A stretch of 28,569 bases of DNA from a virus. Below, piece after piece: positions 14,612 to 23,063 of the stretch. Numbering within the stretch: the first letter of the stretch is position 1; each line of letters starts with the position of its first letter. The stretch covers positions 9,760 to 38,328 of IMG/VR virus record IMGVR_UViG_3300030390_001538. One strand, written 5' to 3'. The translations under genes and the position numbers were made by a program. The notes under the pieces are model-generated. The model was given only the letters and a program-made list of their open reading frames with translations. It was not told where the DNA came from and ran no database searches.

Positions 14612-16129
14612 ATGGGTGTATTAAGTCCTCAGTTTGGTAGTTTAGTGCCTTCGTTGCAACCGCAAACGTTACAATCTAACTATTTAAACTTCGCTGGAGC
14701 CGGAGGTGTAAACTTCTCCCAGCAATATCTACCAGAAATTTATGAAGCAGAGGTAGAGCGTTATGGAAACAGAACGTTAGGTGGCTTCTTAAGAATGGTT
14801 GGCGCTGAAATGCCAATGACTTCTGATCAAGTAATTTGGTCTGAACAAAACAGATTACACATTGCATATGACAATGTAAATCTAGGTGCTAATGGTATCA
14901 CTATGTCAATCGTAGGTGGTGCTGCTGGTACAACTTTAACAAATAGTATATTTCCAAACATGACTGTAGTAGTTATGGATCCAACTAACCCTGCGTTTAC
15001 TGTAAAAGGTATCGTTGGTTCTTCTGGAGCATCTACTAACAATCCTGCTGCTGATGTAGCAGTGACTGCTCAACAGTTTACTGTTTATCCTTATACTCAA
15101 GCTTTCGTATCAGGTGCTGCAGCTGCTGCAGTTACTGGATTAAAAGTATTTGTATACGGTTCTGATTACGCTAAAGGTTCTGCTGGACCTGGAAGTGCTG
15201 GTCAATCAAGTGAGTCTATAACTCCTCAATTAACAACTTTCACTAACTCTCCTATCATTATTAGAAACAGATACGCTGTAAATGGTTCTGATACTGCACA
15301 GATCGGTTGGGTTGAAGTTGCTGTTGAAGATGGAACTTCTGGATACTTATGGTATTTAAAAGCTGAAGGCGAAACTAGATTACGTTTCGAAGATTACTTA
15401 GAAATGGCAATGATTGAAGGTGAGCAAGTTGCTGCAGGTTCTGGATTTAGAACTGTTGCTGCAAACGTTGTTTATTCATTCAACGGTGCTGCTGGTGCTA
15501 ATAACTTACCAACAGGTACTGAAGGTTTATTTGCTGCTATTAATAATGGTGGTAACATACTTTCAGGATATGCTGGATCTTTACAGGATTTTGATTCTGT
15601 ATTAGAAAATTTAGATTCTCAAGGAGCTATTGAAGAAAACATGCTTTTCTTAGATAGAAAAACTGAGTTACTATTTGATAACATGCTAGCGCAACAAAAT
15701 TCTTACGGAGCAGGCGGAACATCTTACGGTGTATTCGAAAACTCTGAAGATATGGCGTTGAACTTAGGATTTTCTGGTTTCAGAAGAGGTTCTTATGACT
15801 TCTACAAAACTTCATGGAAATACTTAAATGATGCTTCTACAAGAGGTGGTTCTGCTAACTTTGTAAACGGTGACAATATCGATGGTGTATTAATTCCAGC
15901 TGGAACTTCTACAGTATACGATCAGTTACTAGGTACAAATATTAGACGACCATTCTTACACGTAAGGTATAGAGCTGGTGAAGCTGATGACAGAAGAATG
16001 AAATCATGGCTAACAGGTTCTGTTGGTGGTGCATTTACTTCTACTCTTGATGCTATGGAGGTTAACTTCTTATCAGAAAGATGTCTATGTGTACAAGCTA
16101 GAAATAACTTTGTTATGTTCGTAGCTTAA
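14612..16129 (+). CDS. major capsid protein
   Basis: A 505-residue capsid protein, most likely HK97-fold. The N-terminal arm holds 'GAGGVNFSQQYLPEIYEAEV' and 'RTLGGFLRMVGAEMPMTSDQ'. A beta-rich insertion (about 90-190, Ala/Thr/Val-rich) ends with 'FVYGSDYAKGS'. Then come 'TNSPIIIRNRYAVNGSDTAQ', 'ETRLRFEDYLEMAMIEG', 'FDSVLENLDSQGAIEENMLF' and the conserved C-terminal 'RRPFLHVRYRAGEADDRRMK'. The sequence matches the style of crAss-like and marine relatives' capsids, as recalled. Codons are more varied than in neighbouring genes, as expected for a highly expressed gene. A strong hairpin follows 15 bases after the stop. Confidence 0.93.
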   Translation: MGVLSPQFGSLVPSLQPQTLQSNYLNFAGAGGVNFSQQYLPEIYEAEVERYGNRTLGGFLRMVGAEMPMTSDQVIWSEQNRLHIAYDNVNLGANGITMSIVGGAAGTTLTNSIFPNMTVVVMDPTNPAFTVKGIVGSSGASTNNPAADVAVTAQQFTVYPYTQAFVSGAAAAAVTGLKVFVYGSDYAKGSAGPGSAGQSSESITPQLTTFTNSPIIIRNRYAVNGSDTAQIGWVEVAVEDGTSGYLWYLKAEGETRLRFEDYLEMAMIEGEQVAAGSGFRTVAANVVYSFNGAAGANNLPTGTEGLFAAINNGGNILSGYAGSLQDFDSVLENLDSQGAIEENMLFLDRKTELLFDNMLAQQNSYGAGGTSYGVFENSEDMALNLGFSGFRRGSYDFYKTSWKYLNDASTRGGSANFVNGDNIDGVLIPAGTSTVYDQLLGTNIRRPFLHVRYRAGEADDRRMKSWLTGSVGGAFTSTLDAMEVNFLSERCLCVQARNNFVMFVA

Positions 16130-16144
16130 TATTTATTGTGATAT

Positions 16145-16171
16145 TTACCCTCGTAAAAACTACGGGGGTAA
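16145..16171 (+). terminator. hairpin terminator downstream of the major capsid gene
   Basis: TTACCCTCGTA pairs with TACGGGGGTAA over 11 positions, with one G-U pair and a 5-base loop (AAAAC). It lies just after the capsid stop and is followed by a T-rich run (ATTATTACTCTTATATTTTT). The layout fits a rho-independent terminator, probably partial, which would raise capsid transcripts over downstream genes. Confidence 0.75.
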
Positions 16172-16212
16172 TTATTACTCTTATATTTTTAACTATTTAA
16201 TTATATTATATC

Positions 16213-16986
16213 ATGTCAAAAACAAAAGAAAAAACTTCTAAAGTTAAAGATACTTGGGAAGTAAAAAATAGAACATACTATTTAACTGGAAACAAAGAAC
16301 CATTAACGTTTACATTAAAATCAAGACATACGGAAAAATATCCGTTATTATATTTTGATCCAGAAACAAACGTACAAAGAGCATTAAGATATGCAACTAA
16401 CCAAAACTCACCATTTGTAGATGAGCAAAAAGGAGAAGTTACATTGAAACACGTAATGTTTAAAGACGGTTCATTATCAGTTCCTAAAGAACACCAAGCT
16501 TTACAAAAGCTTTTATCATTATACCATCCGGATAGAGATAAAAGATATGTTGAATTTAAACCTCAAGCAATTGCTCAAGATGAGCTAGTAGACTTAGAAA
16601 TACAACTAATGGCAATGAACGCTGCTAGAGATATGGACGTTGAACAAGCAGAGGCAATAATGAGAGTAGAGATTGGAAGTCAAGTAAATGATATGTCATC
16701 TAAAGAATTAAAAAGAGATCTAATGATATTTTCTAAAAACAACCCTAGGCTGTTTATTGAATTAGCTCAAGATGATAATGTTCAATTAAGAAACTTTGGA
16801 ATCAAAGCTGTAGAAGCTGATATCATAAAACTTTCTCAAGATCAAAGATATTTTACTTGGAAAGCAACTGATCGTAAATTATTAACAGTACCGTTTGATG
16901 AAAACCCTTATTCAGCTTTAGCTGCATGGTTTAAGACAGACGAAGGTGTTGAAGTTTATAAAACTATAGATAAAAAAATATCTTAA
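16213..16986 (+). CDS. conserved capsid-adjacent phage protein (257 aa)
   Basis: A 257-residue soluble alpha/beta protein placed alone between two hairpins, directly after the capsid gene. Recognisable stretches are 'YLTGNKEPLTFTLKSRHTEK', 'RALRYATNQNSPFVDEQKG', 'HQALQKLLSLYHPDRDKRYV' and 'NPYSALAAWFKTDEGVEVYK'. I recall proteins with this signature in the same place in many uncultured marine phages, with no assigned function. The context suggests a head-completion or capsid-associated protein made in its own amount. 'MRVEIGSQVNDMSSKELKRD' near the middle is helical. There is no enzyme motif. Confidence 0.8.
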   Translation: MSKTKEKTSKVKDTWEVKNRTYYLTGNKEPLTFTLKSRHTEKYPLLYFDPETNVQRALRYATNQNSPFVDEQKGEVTLKHVMFKDGSLSVPKEHQALQKLLSLYHPDRDKRYVEFKPQAIAQDELVDLEIQLMAMNAARDMDVEQAEAIMRVEIGSQVNDMSSKELKRDLMIFSKNNPRLFIELAQDDNVQLRNFGIKAVEADIIKLSQDQRYFTWKATDRKLLTVPFDENPYSALAAWFKTDEGVEVYKTIDKKIS

Positions 16987-16997
16987 CATGTAATACT

Positions 16998-17029
16998 AAT
17001 ATAGGGCTCGTTCACTCGGGCCCAATATT
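16998..17029 (+). terminator. GC-rich intergenic hairpin after the capsid-adjacent gene
   Basis: AATATAGGGCTCG (16998-17010) pairs with CGGGCCCAATATT (17017-17029) around a TTCACT loop, with one A-A mismatch and one G-U pair. This is a stable 13-position stem in very AT-rich DNA. On the + strand it is followed by A-rich rather than T-rich sequence; on the - strand a T-tract follows. It could attenuate, or act as a processing or stabilising hairpin. Confidence 0.65.
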
Positions 17030-17048
17030 ATAATAAAAAATAATTCAA

Positions 17049-17750
17049 ATGGCAATAAGCGTAGATACTGTATATAAAACAGTCTTATTAATCCTTAATC
17101 AACAACAAAGAGGATATATGACACCTGACGAATTCAACAAAGTTGGAACACAGGTACAGTTGAACATATTTGAAAAATATGCAGATGATCTTAATCAGCA
17201 ATATCGCACGCCACAGAATGATACTGAATACGCTAATCGTATTAAAAATATTGAAGACAACTTACAATTCTTCCAAAGAACAGGCACCACAGCAGGTGCA
17301 AATCCTTTTACTTTAGTTCCTACAGATGTGTATAGATTAGGATCTGTAATGTATCAAGGTATTGAGCTAACTCAATTTGCTCAAAGAAACGAATTAATGC
17401 AAATTTTAAAATCTCCTTTAACACAACCAACAACAACTTTCCCTATTTATTTATACGAGAACAATCGACTGTTTGTTTATCCTACAAGTATAATAACACC
17501 TGGTGATGTTACTTTTTCATATTTAAAAAAACCTTCAGATGTTAATTGGGGGTATGTTCAAGGTACACTTGGTCAATATGTTTTTGATAACACTGCTGGT
17601 AACTTTACTGATTTTGAATTAAGCGTAACAGAGCAAACAAGCGTTGTAACTAGAATACTAGCTTATGCTGGAGTTATAATAAATGATCCTACTATAATAC
17701 AAGTAGCTTCTCAACAAATACAATCAGAAGAACAAAATTCAAAAACGTAA
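17049..17750 (+). CDS. neck/ring structural protein (crAss-like ring protein type)
   Basis: A 233-residue protein starting 'MAISVDTVYKTVLLILNQQQ', then 'RGYMTPDEFNKVGTQVQLNI'. This start I recall as characteristic of head-tail connector or ring proteins of crAss-like phages. An alpha-helical N-terminal half is followed by a beta-rich region ('FPIYLYENNRLFVYP', 'GDVTFSYLKKPSDVNWGYV') and a C-terminal helix ('QVASQQIQSEEQN'). Such proteins form rings below the portal. Its place after the capsid and before another ring-like protein supports this. The start lies ten bases after an A-rich run (ATAATAAAAAATAATTCAA). Confidence 0.8.
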   Translation: MAISVDTVYKTVLLILNQQQRGYMTPDEFNKVGTQVQLNIFEKYADDLNQQYRTPQNDTEYANRIKNIEDNLQFFQRTGTTAGANPFTLVPTDVYRLGSVMYQGIELTQFAQRNELMQILKSPLTQPTTTFPIYLYENNRLFVYPTSIITPGDVTFSYLKKPSDVNWGYVQGTLGQYVFDNTAGNFTDFELSVTEQTSVVTRILAYAGVIINDPTIIQVASQQIQSEEQNSKT

Positions 17751-17753
17751 AAC

Positions 17754-18956
17754 ATGGCAAGACCTGACGGAGGATTAATCCAAGAAACAAATCTACAATA
17801 TTACGCCGGCGCGCAGATTATATATACATCAGTAGCTACTAGAGTTTTTACTTTTACATTTAATACTGACTTATCTTTAGGAAGCGCAACTAGCTTTGCT
17901 CCAACAGATCCAGATTTTACTTTAAATAACTTTAGAATATTTACCAGTCCAAACGGAATATCTAACTTTACTGAATACACAACAACATATCAATTAGCAA
18001 ATAATGTAATAACTTTAGGTAATGTTCAAGCTGTTGGTATTTATGTTAAAGTACAACTAAAAGCAAACGCTGTAGCTAATAATTATGGTGGTTACGAATA
18101 CACTAGTTTAAATGATATAGTTAATAATTACATTGTAGGTTACGTTGGTCAAGACAAATTAATACCTAGAGTAAATAGAACTGATGTTATATTTCATGCT
18201 AAGCGTGGTTTACAAGAATTTAGTTTTGATACTTTAAAAAGCATTAAAGCACAAGAACTTAGTGTTCCGCCTAGCTTATCAGTTACAATACCGCAAGATT
18301 ATGTTAATTATGTAAAATTATCTTGGGTAGATGCAGCTGGTGTAAAACACACTATATATCCAACACAATTAACTAGTAGTCCATCTAATGCTCCTATACA
18401 AGATCAAGCTGGTAGAATCATACAAGATAACTTTAGTGAAAATATAGATGGTACTTCAATAACAAATGAAAGATGGGCGGCTAATAATCCAAATAATATA
18501 ACTGGTCTATATGGTCAAAATGATTTACCATCAATAGCATTTATGAATGATTGGTGGGGAGAGTCTGCTTGGGGATGGGGAGGATATTATGGTCAAAGAT
18601 ACGGAGGAGATCCTGTTAACATGAATATAAATGGTTGGTTTAATATTGATGAAGCAAGAGGAACTTTTAATTTTTCTAGTGATTTAGCTGGTAAAATAAT
18701 AATGCTAGAATATATTTCAGATGGACTAGCTTATGATTTAGATTCTAAAGTGCCAAAGATGGCAGAAGCGGCAATGTACGCTCACATAAATCACGCAATA
18801 CTATCTACTAGAGCAAACATACAAGAATATATTGTACAAAGATACAAGCAAGAAAGATACTCAGAATTAAGAAACGCTAAGATAAGATTATCTAATATAA
18901 AAGTAGATGAAATTATTCAGGTAATGAGAGGTAAATCTAAATGGATTAAACACTAA
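17754..18956 (+). CDS. neck/ring structural protein with fibre-like N-terminal domain
   Basis: A 400-residue virion protein. Residues about 1-105 form a beta-rich domain ('YYAGAQIIYTSVATRVFTFT', 'TTTYQLANNVITLGNVQAVG') similar in pattern to N-terminal T7 fibre-like domains. From ~115 on is a connector domain: 'YTSLNDIVNNYIVGYVGQDK', 'RTDVIFHAKRGLQEFSFDTL', 'VPPSLSVTIPQDYVNYVKLS'. It ends 'AKIRLSNIKVDEII' and 'RGKSKWIKH'. The second part matches what I recall of crAss-like ring proteins. A Trp/Gly-rich insertion ('DWWGESAWGWGGYYG') lies near 263-277. It probably joins portal to distal parts. Confidence 0.8.
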   Translation: MARPDGGLIQETNLQYYAGAQIIYTSVATRVFTFTFNTDLSLGSATSFAPTDPDFTLNNFRIFTSPNGISNFTEYTTTYQLANNVITLGNVQAVGIYVKVQLKANAVANNYGGYEYTSLNDIVNNYIVGYVGQDKLIPRVNRTDVIFHAKRGLQEFSFDTLKSIKAQELSVPPSLSVTIPQDYVNYVKLSWVDAAGVKHTIYPTQLTSSPSNAPIQDQAGRIIQDNFSENIDGTSITNERWAANNPNNITGLYGQNDLPSIAFMNDWWGESAWGWGGYYGQRYGGDPVNMNINGWFNIDEARGTFNFSSDLAGKIIMLEYISDGLAYDLDSKVPKMAEAAMYAHINHAILSTRANIQEYIVQRYKQERYSELRNAKIRLSNIKVDEIIQVMRGKSKWIKH

Positions 18957-18959
18957 TAC

Positions 18960-21900
18960 ATGGCAGAAATTAAAAATACCTTTTTAAAAGGTAAAATGAA
19001 TCAAGATCTTGACTCTCGGTTATTGCCTAACGGTGAATATAGAGAAGCTATAAATTTAATGATTAGTAGATCAGAAGGATCAACTGTTGGTGAGTTTGAA
19101 AATGTTTTAGGTAACACTTCTATATCTAATTTAAATGGAGACAATGCTGTTATAATAGGTCATTATGTAAACGAAACAACTAACAAGGTTTATTTGTTTG
19201 CTACTGGTTACAATAGCCCTACTGGCGTAAGATCTACTGGTGCTGATCATTTTATATATGAATTAAACTTAACTACCTTTAATAAAGTAACTTTAGTTAC
19301 TGGTAATTTTTTAAATTTCAATAAATCATTTCCTATACTAGGTGTTAATTTAGTTGAAGATTTATTGTTTTTTACTGATAATTTAAATCAACCTAGAAAA
19401 ATAAATATAGATTTAGCTAACCCTGGTGATATAACAACGCCAACACATTACGAAAATGAAGATCAAATATCTGTAGCTAAGTATGCGCCATGTGAACCTA
19501 TAATAGTTTTAGATAGAATTAGATTTGAGTTAAAAGGTGGTGATGCTAGTGATGATACCGTGATTGGTGTTAATGATGTTACTGGTATAAAAATAGGCGA
19601 TATAATATCTCCATATGATACTATTGCTCCATCTTCATTTCCAACTCCAGCTACTCAATGGAATAAAGCTAGCTATGTTATAGCTATTGGAACAACTTCT
19701 TTAACACTGTCTAAACCTATGACAGCTCCTAATGGTTTTGATCTAGTAGCGCAAAGACCTACAATGACAAATAAAACTTCAGAGCTTTTATCCAACGGTA
19801 TTAAAACAAATCTTCTTCAACAAACATCTGGTGTTTATAGCATAATAGTAGAAGCTACAGATCATTCTCCAGACATAATGCCTAAAATAGGAGACATAAT
19901 TATTGATCCAGCTAATCCATCAACCATACCAGTTAACACAACTATAACTTCAACAACTGCTGATCATGTTCCAACCGTACTTGACCAAGACTTTATTAGA
20001 TGGACATTAACTTTTTCTAAAGCTATAACAACAGCAGCTGGTGCTATTGTAAAAATAAGTGCTAATCAAGATTATGACCCAGCTTGGAGAGGTGATGCTG
20101 CTTTTTTAGAAGATAAATTTGTTAGATTTAGTTATAGGTTTAAGTTTGAAGACAACGAGTATTCTTTAATGGCTCCGTTTACACAACCTATGTTTATACC
20201 AAAGCAATTTAGTCAATTTGGAGCAGGCACAAATAGTGATGTGGTAGATATGGACAACGCTTACAAGTCTACTATATTAAATTGGTTTGAAAATAATACT
20301 GAAAATATTATATTAAAAACACCTATGCCTTATTCTAAACCGGCTGATGTTGTGTCTAAACTTTTAATAACAGATATTGATTTATTGTATAAAGAATCAG
20401 ATGCTTTAGCTGTTAAAGTTTTAGATACTATAGACGTTTCTTTAATACCAAATCAAACAGTTAATTTTCCATACATGCCTTTTAAAGATCCTGTTAATGG
20501 TGATTATTCGTCATATTATTATTCTTATGATTATGCTTCTAGCAAACCTTATAAAACACTACCATCAAATCAAACAACAAGAGTATATGACAAAGTACCT
20601 ATAAAAGCATTGGCTCAAGAATTAATAGGAAATAGAGTTGTATATGGTAATTATGTAGACAAGCATAGCAGTCCTGCTTCTATACCTTTTAGCGCTTTAG
20701 TAGATAAAAAGAAACCTTATAATACTAATTTTGCACAATATCCTTATCATAATTTAAAACAAAATAGAACATATCAAGTTGGTTTTGTTTTAGCAGATAG
20801 ATACGGTAGACAATCAGATGTTATACTTTCTTCTTATGATGATTTAGATGGAACTCAAGGTTCTACTATTTATTCTAATTACAATACTTATATAGAGCAA
20901 AACGCTGATCCTATAATAAATTGGCTAGGAGATACTTTACAAGTAAAAATTGATTCTGCTATTGGTTTAGGTACTGGACCTGGTCAACCTGGAGTTTGGA
21001 ACGCAACAACAAATCCATTAGGATGGTACTCATATAAAGTTGTTGTTAAGCAACAGCAGCAAGAGTATTATAATGTTTACTTACCTGGTTTTGTAAATGG
21101 TTTACCTATAGTTGGTAGCGAAGACGAAAATGACACTTCTTTTTCAGTATTACTTAGTGACAATATTAATAAAGTTCCTAGAAACTTAAAAGAAGTTGGG
21201 CCTACAGATACAGAATATAGTAGCGAAGAACTTTTATATATTAGAGTAAATAATCCAAATATAAATGGCAAGTCAAATAGGCCTTATGGTTATCCATTAA
21301 AGTTTACACCTTGGAATAATCAATATTTTCCAGGTTTTGAAGATCAAGAAGTTTTATCTATTGCTACTATTAGAGACATGGAGATATCAGCAATACCTTT
21401 TAAAGCTAACGCTATTCAAGGGGACTATGGTCAGGTTGGAACTTTAGTTAGTGGTAATAATTCAACGCCGGTAGTTATAGGTTCTATTCCTTGGGGAGTT
21501 TCACCAGCGGCACAACCTTTTTACAATTCTGATTTAAATCCTTTTGCTATAAAAATTGATACAACATCTAATGGAAAATATCCAATTGACGGAGCTAGTG
21601 TTCCTACGGTTCCCGGTGGTGTTGGAGCAACGACAAACGGAAATGCTTTAGGCAGTGAAAACGTTCAAACCATGGTACCTTTTTTAAGTGTAGCAGAAAC
21701 TAAGCCAGTTTATTCTTTATTAGAAATATTCTGGGAAACCTCTTTACAAGGAAAAATAGGTACGTTAAATAGTTTAATAAACTCACAAGAACCCGGTATT
21801 ACATCATTAACTAGTTCTTCAGCTTCTTTTCTTGAAAACATAGTTGCTGATGGTAAAATAGGACAAAGTATAAGTTTTATAACAGGTGGTGGTACAACAG

Positions 21901-23033
21901 TAACTGACAATTCTGAATTAGTTGTTAGCTTATTTTCGGCGTTTACAAATAGTGATAATACTACTGATGTTAAAAGTTTGTTTACTTTATTACATAACTC
22001 AAACGCTGCATATGATTTAGATGTTGTTGGTCCTACGTTTTGGTATGGAAGTAGTTCACCTTCAAGCGGAGTATATAATATTACTATAAAAGTAGTATAT
22101 ACGCCACCAGGTGGGGTTTCTTATACAAGTTTTATGCCTTATGTTGCTACATTAGGTAACGTTGCTCCAATATTTGATAATACTGATAACCCTACAAATA
22201 TAGAACAAACAACAATAACAATAAAAACTTTTTCTGCTAAAAATGGTAGTTCATTTGTTGCTAATCAAACACAACAATTAACATTTGACCTAGACCCATC
22301 TCAAGCTAATTACTCAACAATAAACTCTCAGTTTAACATGAGCACAGCAGGTGTTTTAACAGTTAACCCTAATGTTTTAGTTAATTTAACAACTTATACT
22401 GTAGGCGTAAGAGTAAGAGATGTATTAGGAAATGGTATAGCTACAACAGCATCTATAAGTTTTACTGTAGGTGTTCAACATGTTAACAGACCAATATGCG
22501 AAGGAAGAGTTGCAACAACGCTTCCAGCTTGTACGCAAAATTCACAAACTAGCTTTATTAACTCATCAACAACACCGGCTTATTCTTGGCCTATAACTGT
22601 TGGCGGAATATCTTTTCCTCAACCAACAATTGATTATAATGTTAGAGATCAATATAATGCCGGTGGTACAGCTACTACAGGTGCTTTAACACAGGGTGTT
22701 ATGCAATTGAAACCAACACTAACATCTACTTTAGCCCCAGGTGGCGGTAGTGTTAATTGTTTTTATACTATACAGCATAAAGCCACAGCGTCCGCAACGA
22801 CGTGGAATCAAGCCGTAGATATAAACAACAATGTTATTGGTGCTGTTCAATTATCTGCTTCGTTTGGAACACCTGACAACGATACTTATAACTTTAGTAT
22901 TGTTGGAGAATATAGAGTAGTATGTACAGATATATCAGGAGAAGGTTGTTCTGCAGCAGGCGGTACTGCTAGCTTTTTTGTAGACTTTTTAGATGCCACA
23001 TATCCAACTGGCGCTTGTACTGGTCCACTGTAA
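18960..23033 (+). CDS. large distal virion protein with C-terminal cadherin/Ig-like modules
   Basis: A 1357-residue protein, the largest here. It begins 'MAEIKNTFLKGKMNQDLDSR', then 'LLPNGEYREAINLMISRSEG', the start I recall for long 'stabilization' or muzzle-type proteins of crAss-like and marine phages. The first ~750 residues look like a large beta-rich structural body ('FVRFSYRFKFEDNEYSLMAP', 'GFVLADRYGRQSDVILSSYD'). Residues near 1060-1175 form a cadherin-like domain with 'NVAPIFDNTDNPTNI' and 'TYTVGVRVRDVLGNG'. The last ~180 residues are Thr/Ser/Gly-rich with several cysteines. The C-terminal modules suggest contact with the host surface (inference). It starts three bases after the previous stop. 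Confidence 0.8.
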   Translation: MAEIKNTFLKGKMNQDLDSRLLPNGEYREAINLMISRSEGSTVGEFENVLGNTSISNLNGDNAVIIGHYVNETTNKVYLFATGYNSPTGVRSTGADHFIYELNLTTFNKVTLVTGNFLNFNKSFPILGVNLVEDLLFFTDNLNQPRKINIDLANPGDITTPTHYENEDQISVAKYAPCEPIIVLDRIRFELKGGDASDDTVIGVNDVTGIKIGDIISPYDTIAPSSFPTPATQWNKASYVIAIGTTSLTLSKPMTAPNGFDLVAQRPTMTNKTSELLSNGIKTNLLQQTSGVYSIIVEATDHSPDIMPKIGDIIIDPANPSTIPVNTTITSTTADHVPTVLDQDFIRWTLTFSKAITTAAGAIVKISANQDYDPAWRGDAAFLEDKFVRFSYRFKFEDNEYSLMAPFTQPMFIPKQFSQFGAGTNSDVVDMDNAYKSTILNWFENNTENIILKTPMPYSKPADVVSKLLITDIDLLYKESDALAVKVLDTIDVSLIPNQTVNFPYMPFKDPVNGDYSSYYYSYDYASSKPYKTLPSNQTTRVYDKVPIKALAQELIGNRVVYGNYVDKHSSPASIPFSALVDKKKPYNTNFAQYPYHNLKQNRTYQVGFVLADRYGRQSDVILSSYDDLDGTQGSTIYSNYNTYIEQNADPIINWLGDTLQVKIDSAIGLGTGPGQPGVWNATTNPLGWYSYKVVVKQQQQEYYNVYLPGFVNGLPIVGSEDENDTSFSVLLSDNINKVPRNLKEVGPTDTEYSSEELLYIRVNNPNINGKSNRPYGYPLKFTPWNNQYFPGFEDQEVLSIATIRDMEISAIPFKANAIQGDYGQVGTLVSGNNSTPVVIGSIPWGVSPAAQPFYNSDLNPFAIKIDTTSNGKYPIDGASVPTVPGGVGATTNGNALGSENVQTMVPFLSVAETKPVYSLLEIFWETSLQGKIGTLNSLINSQEPGITSLTSSSASFLENIVADGKIGQSISFITGGGTTVTDNSELVVSLFSAFTNSDNTTDVKSLFTLLHNSNAAYDLDVVGPTFWYGSSSPSSGVYNITIKVVYTPPGGVSYTSFMPYVATLGNVAPIFDNTDNPTNIEQTTITIKTFSAKNGSSFVANQTQQLTFDLDPSQANYSTINSQFNMSTAGVLTVNPNVLVNLTTYTVGVRVRDVLGNGIATTASISFTVGVQHVNRPICEGRVATTLPACTQNSQTSFINSSTTPAYSWPITVGGISFPQPTIDYNVRDQYNAGGTATTGALTQGVMQLKPTLTSTLAPGGGSVNCFYTIQHKATASATTWNQAVDINNNVIGAVQLSASFGTPDNDTYNFSIVGEYRVVCTDISGEGCSAAGGTASFFVDFLDATYPTGACTGPL

Positions 23034-23063
23034 TAATCATTAAAAACAAGTAATTAATATAAT

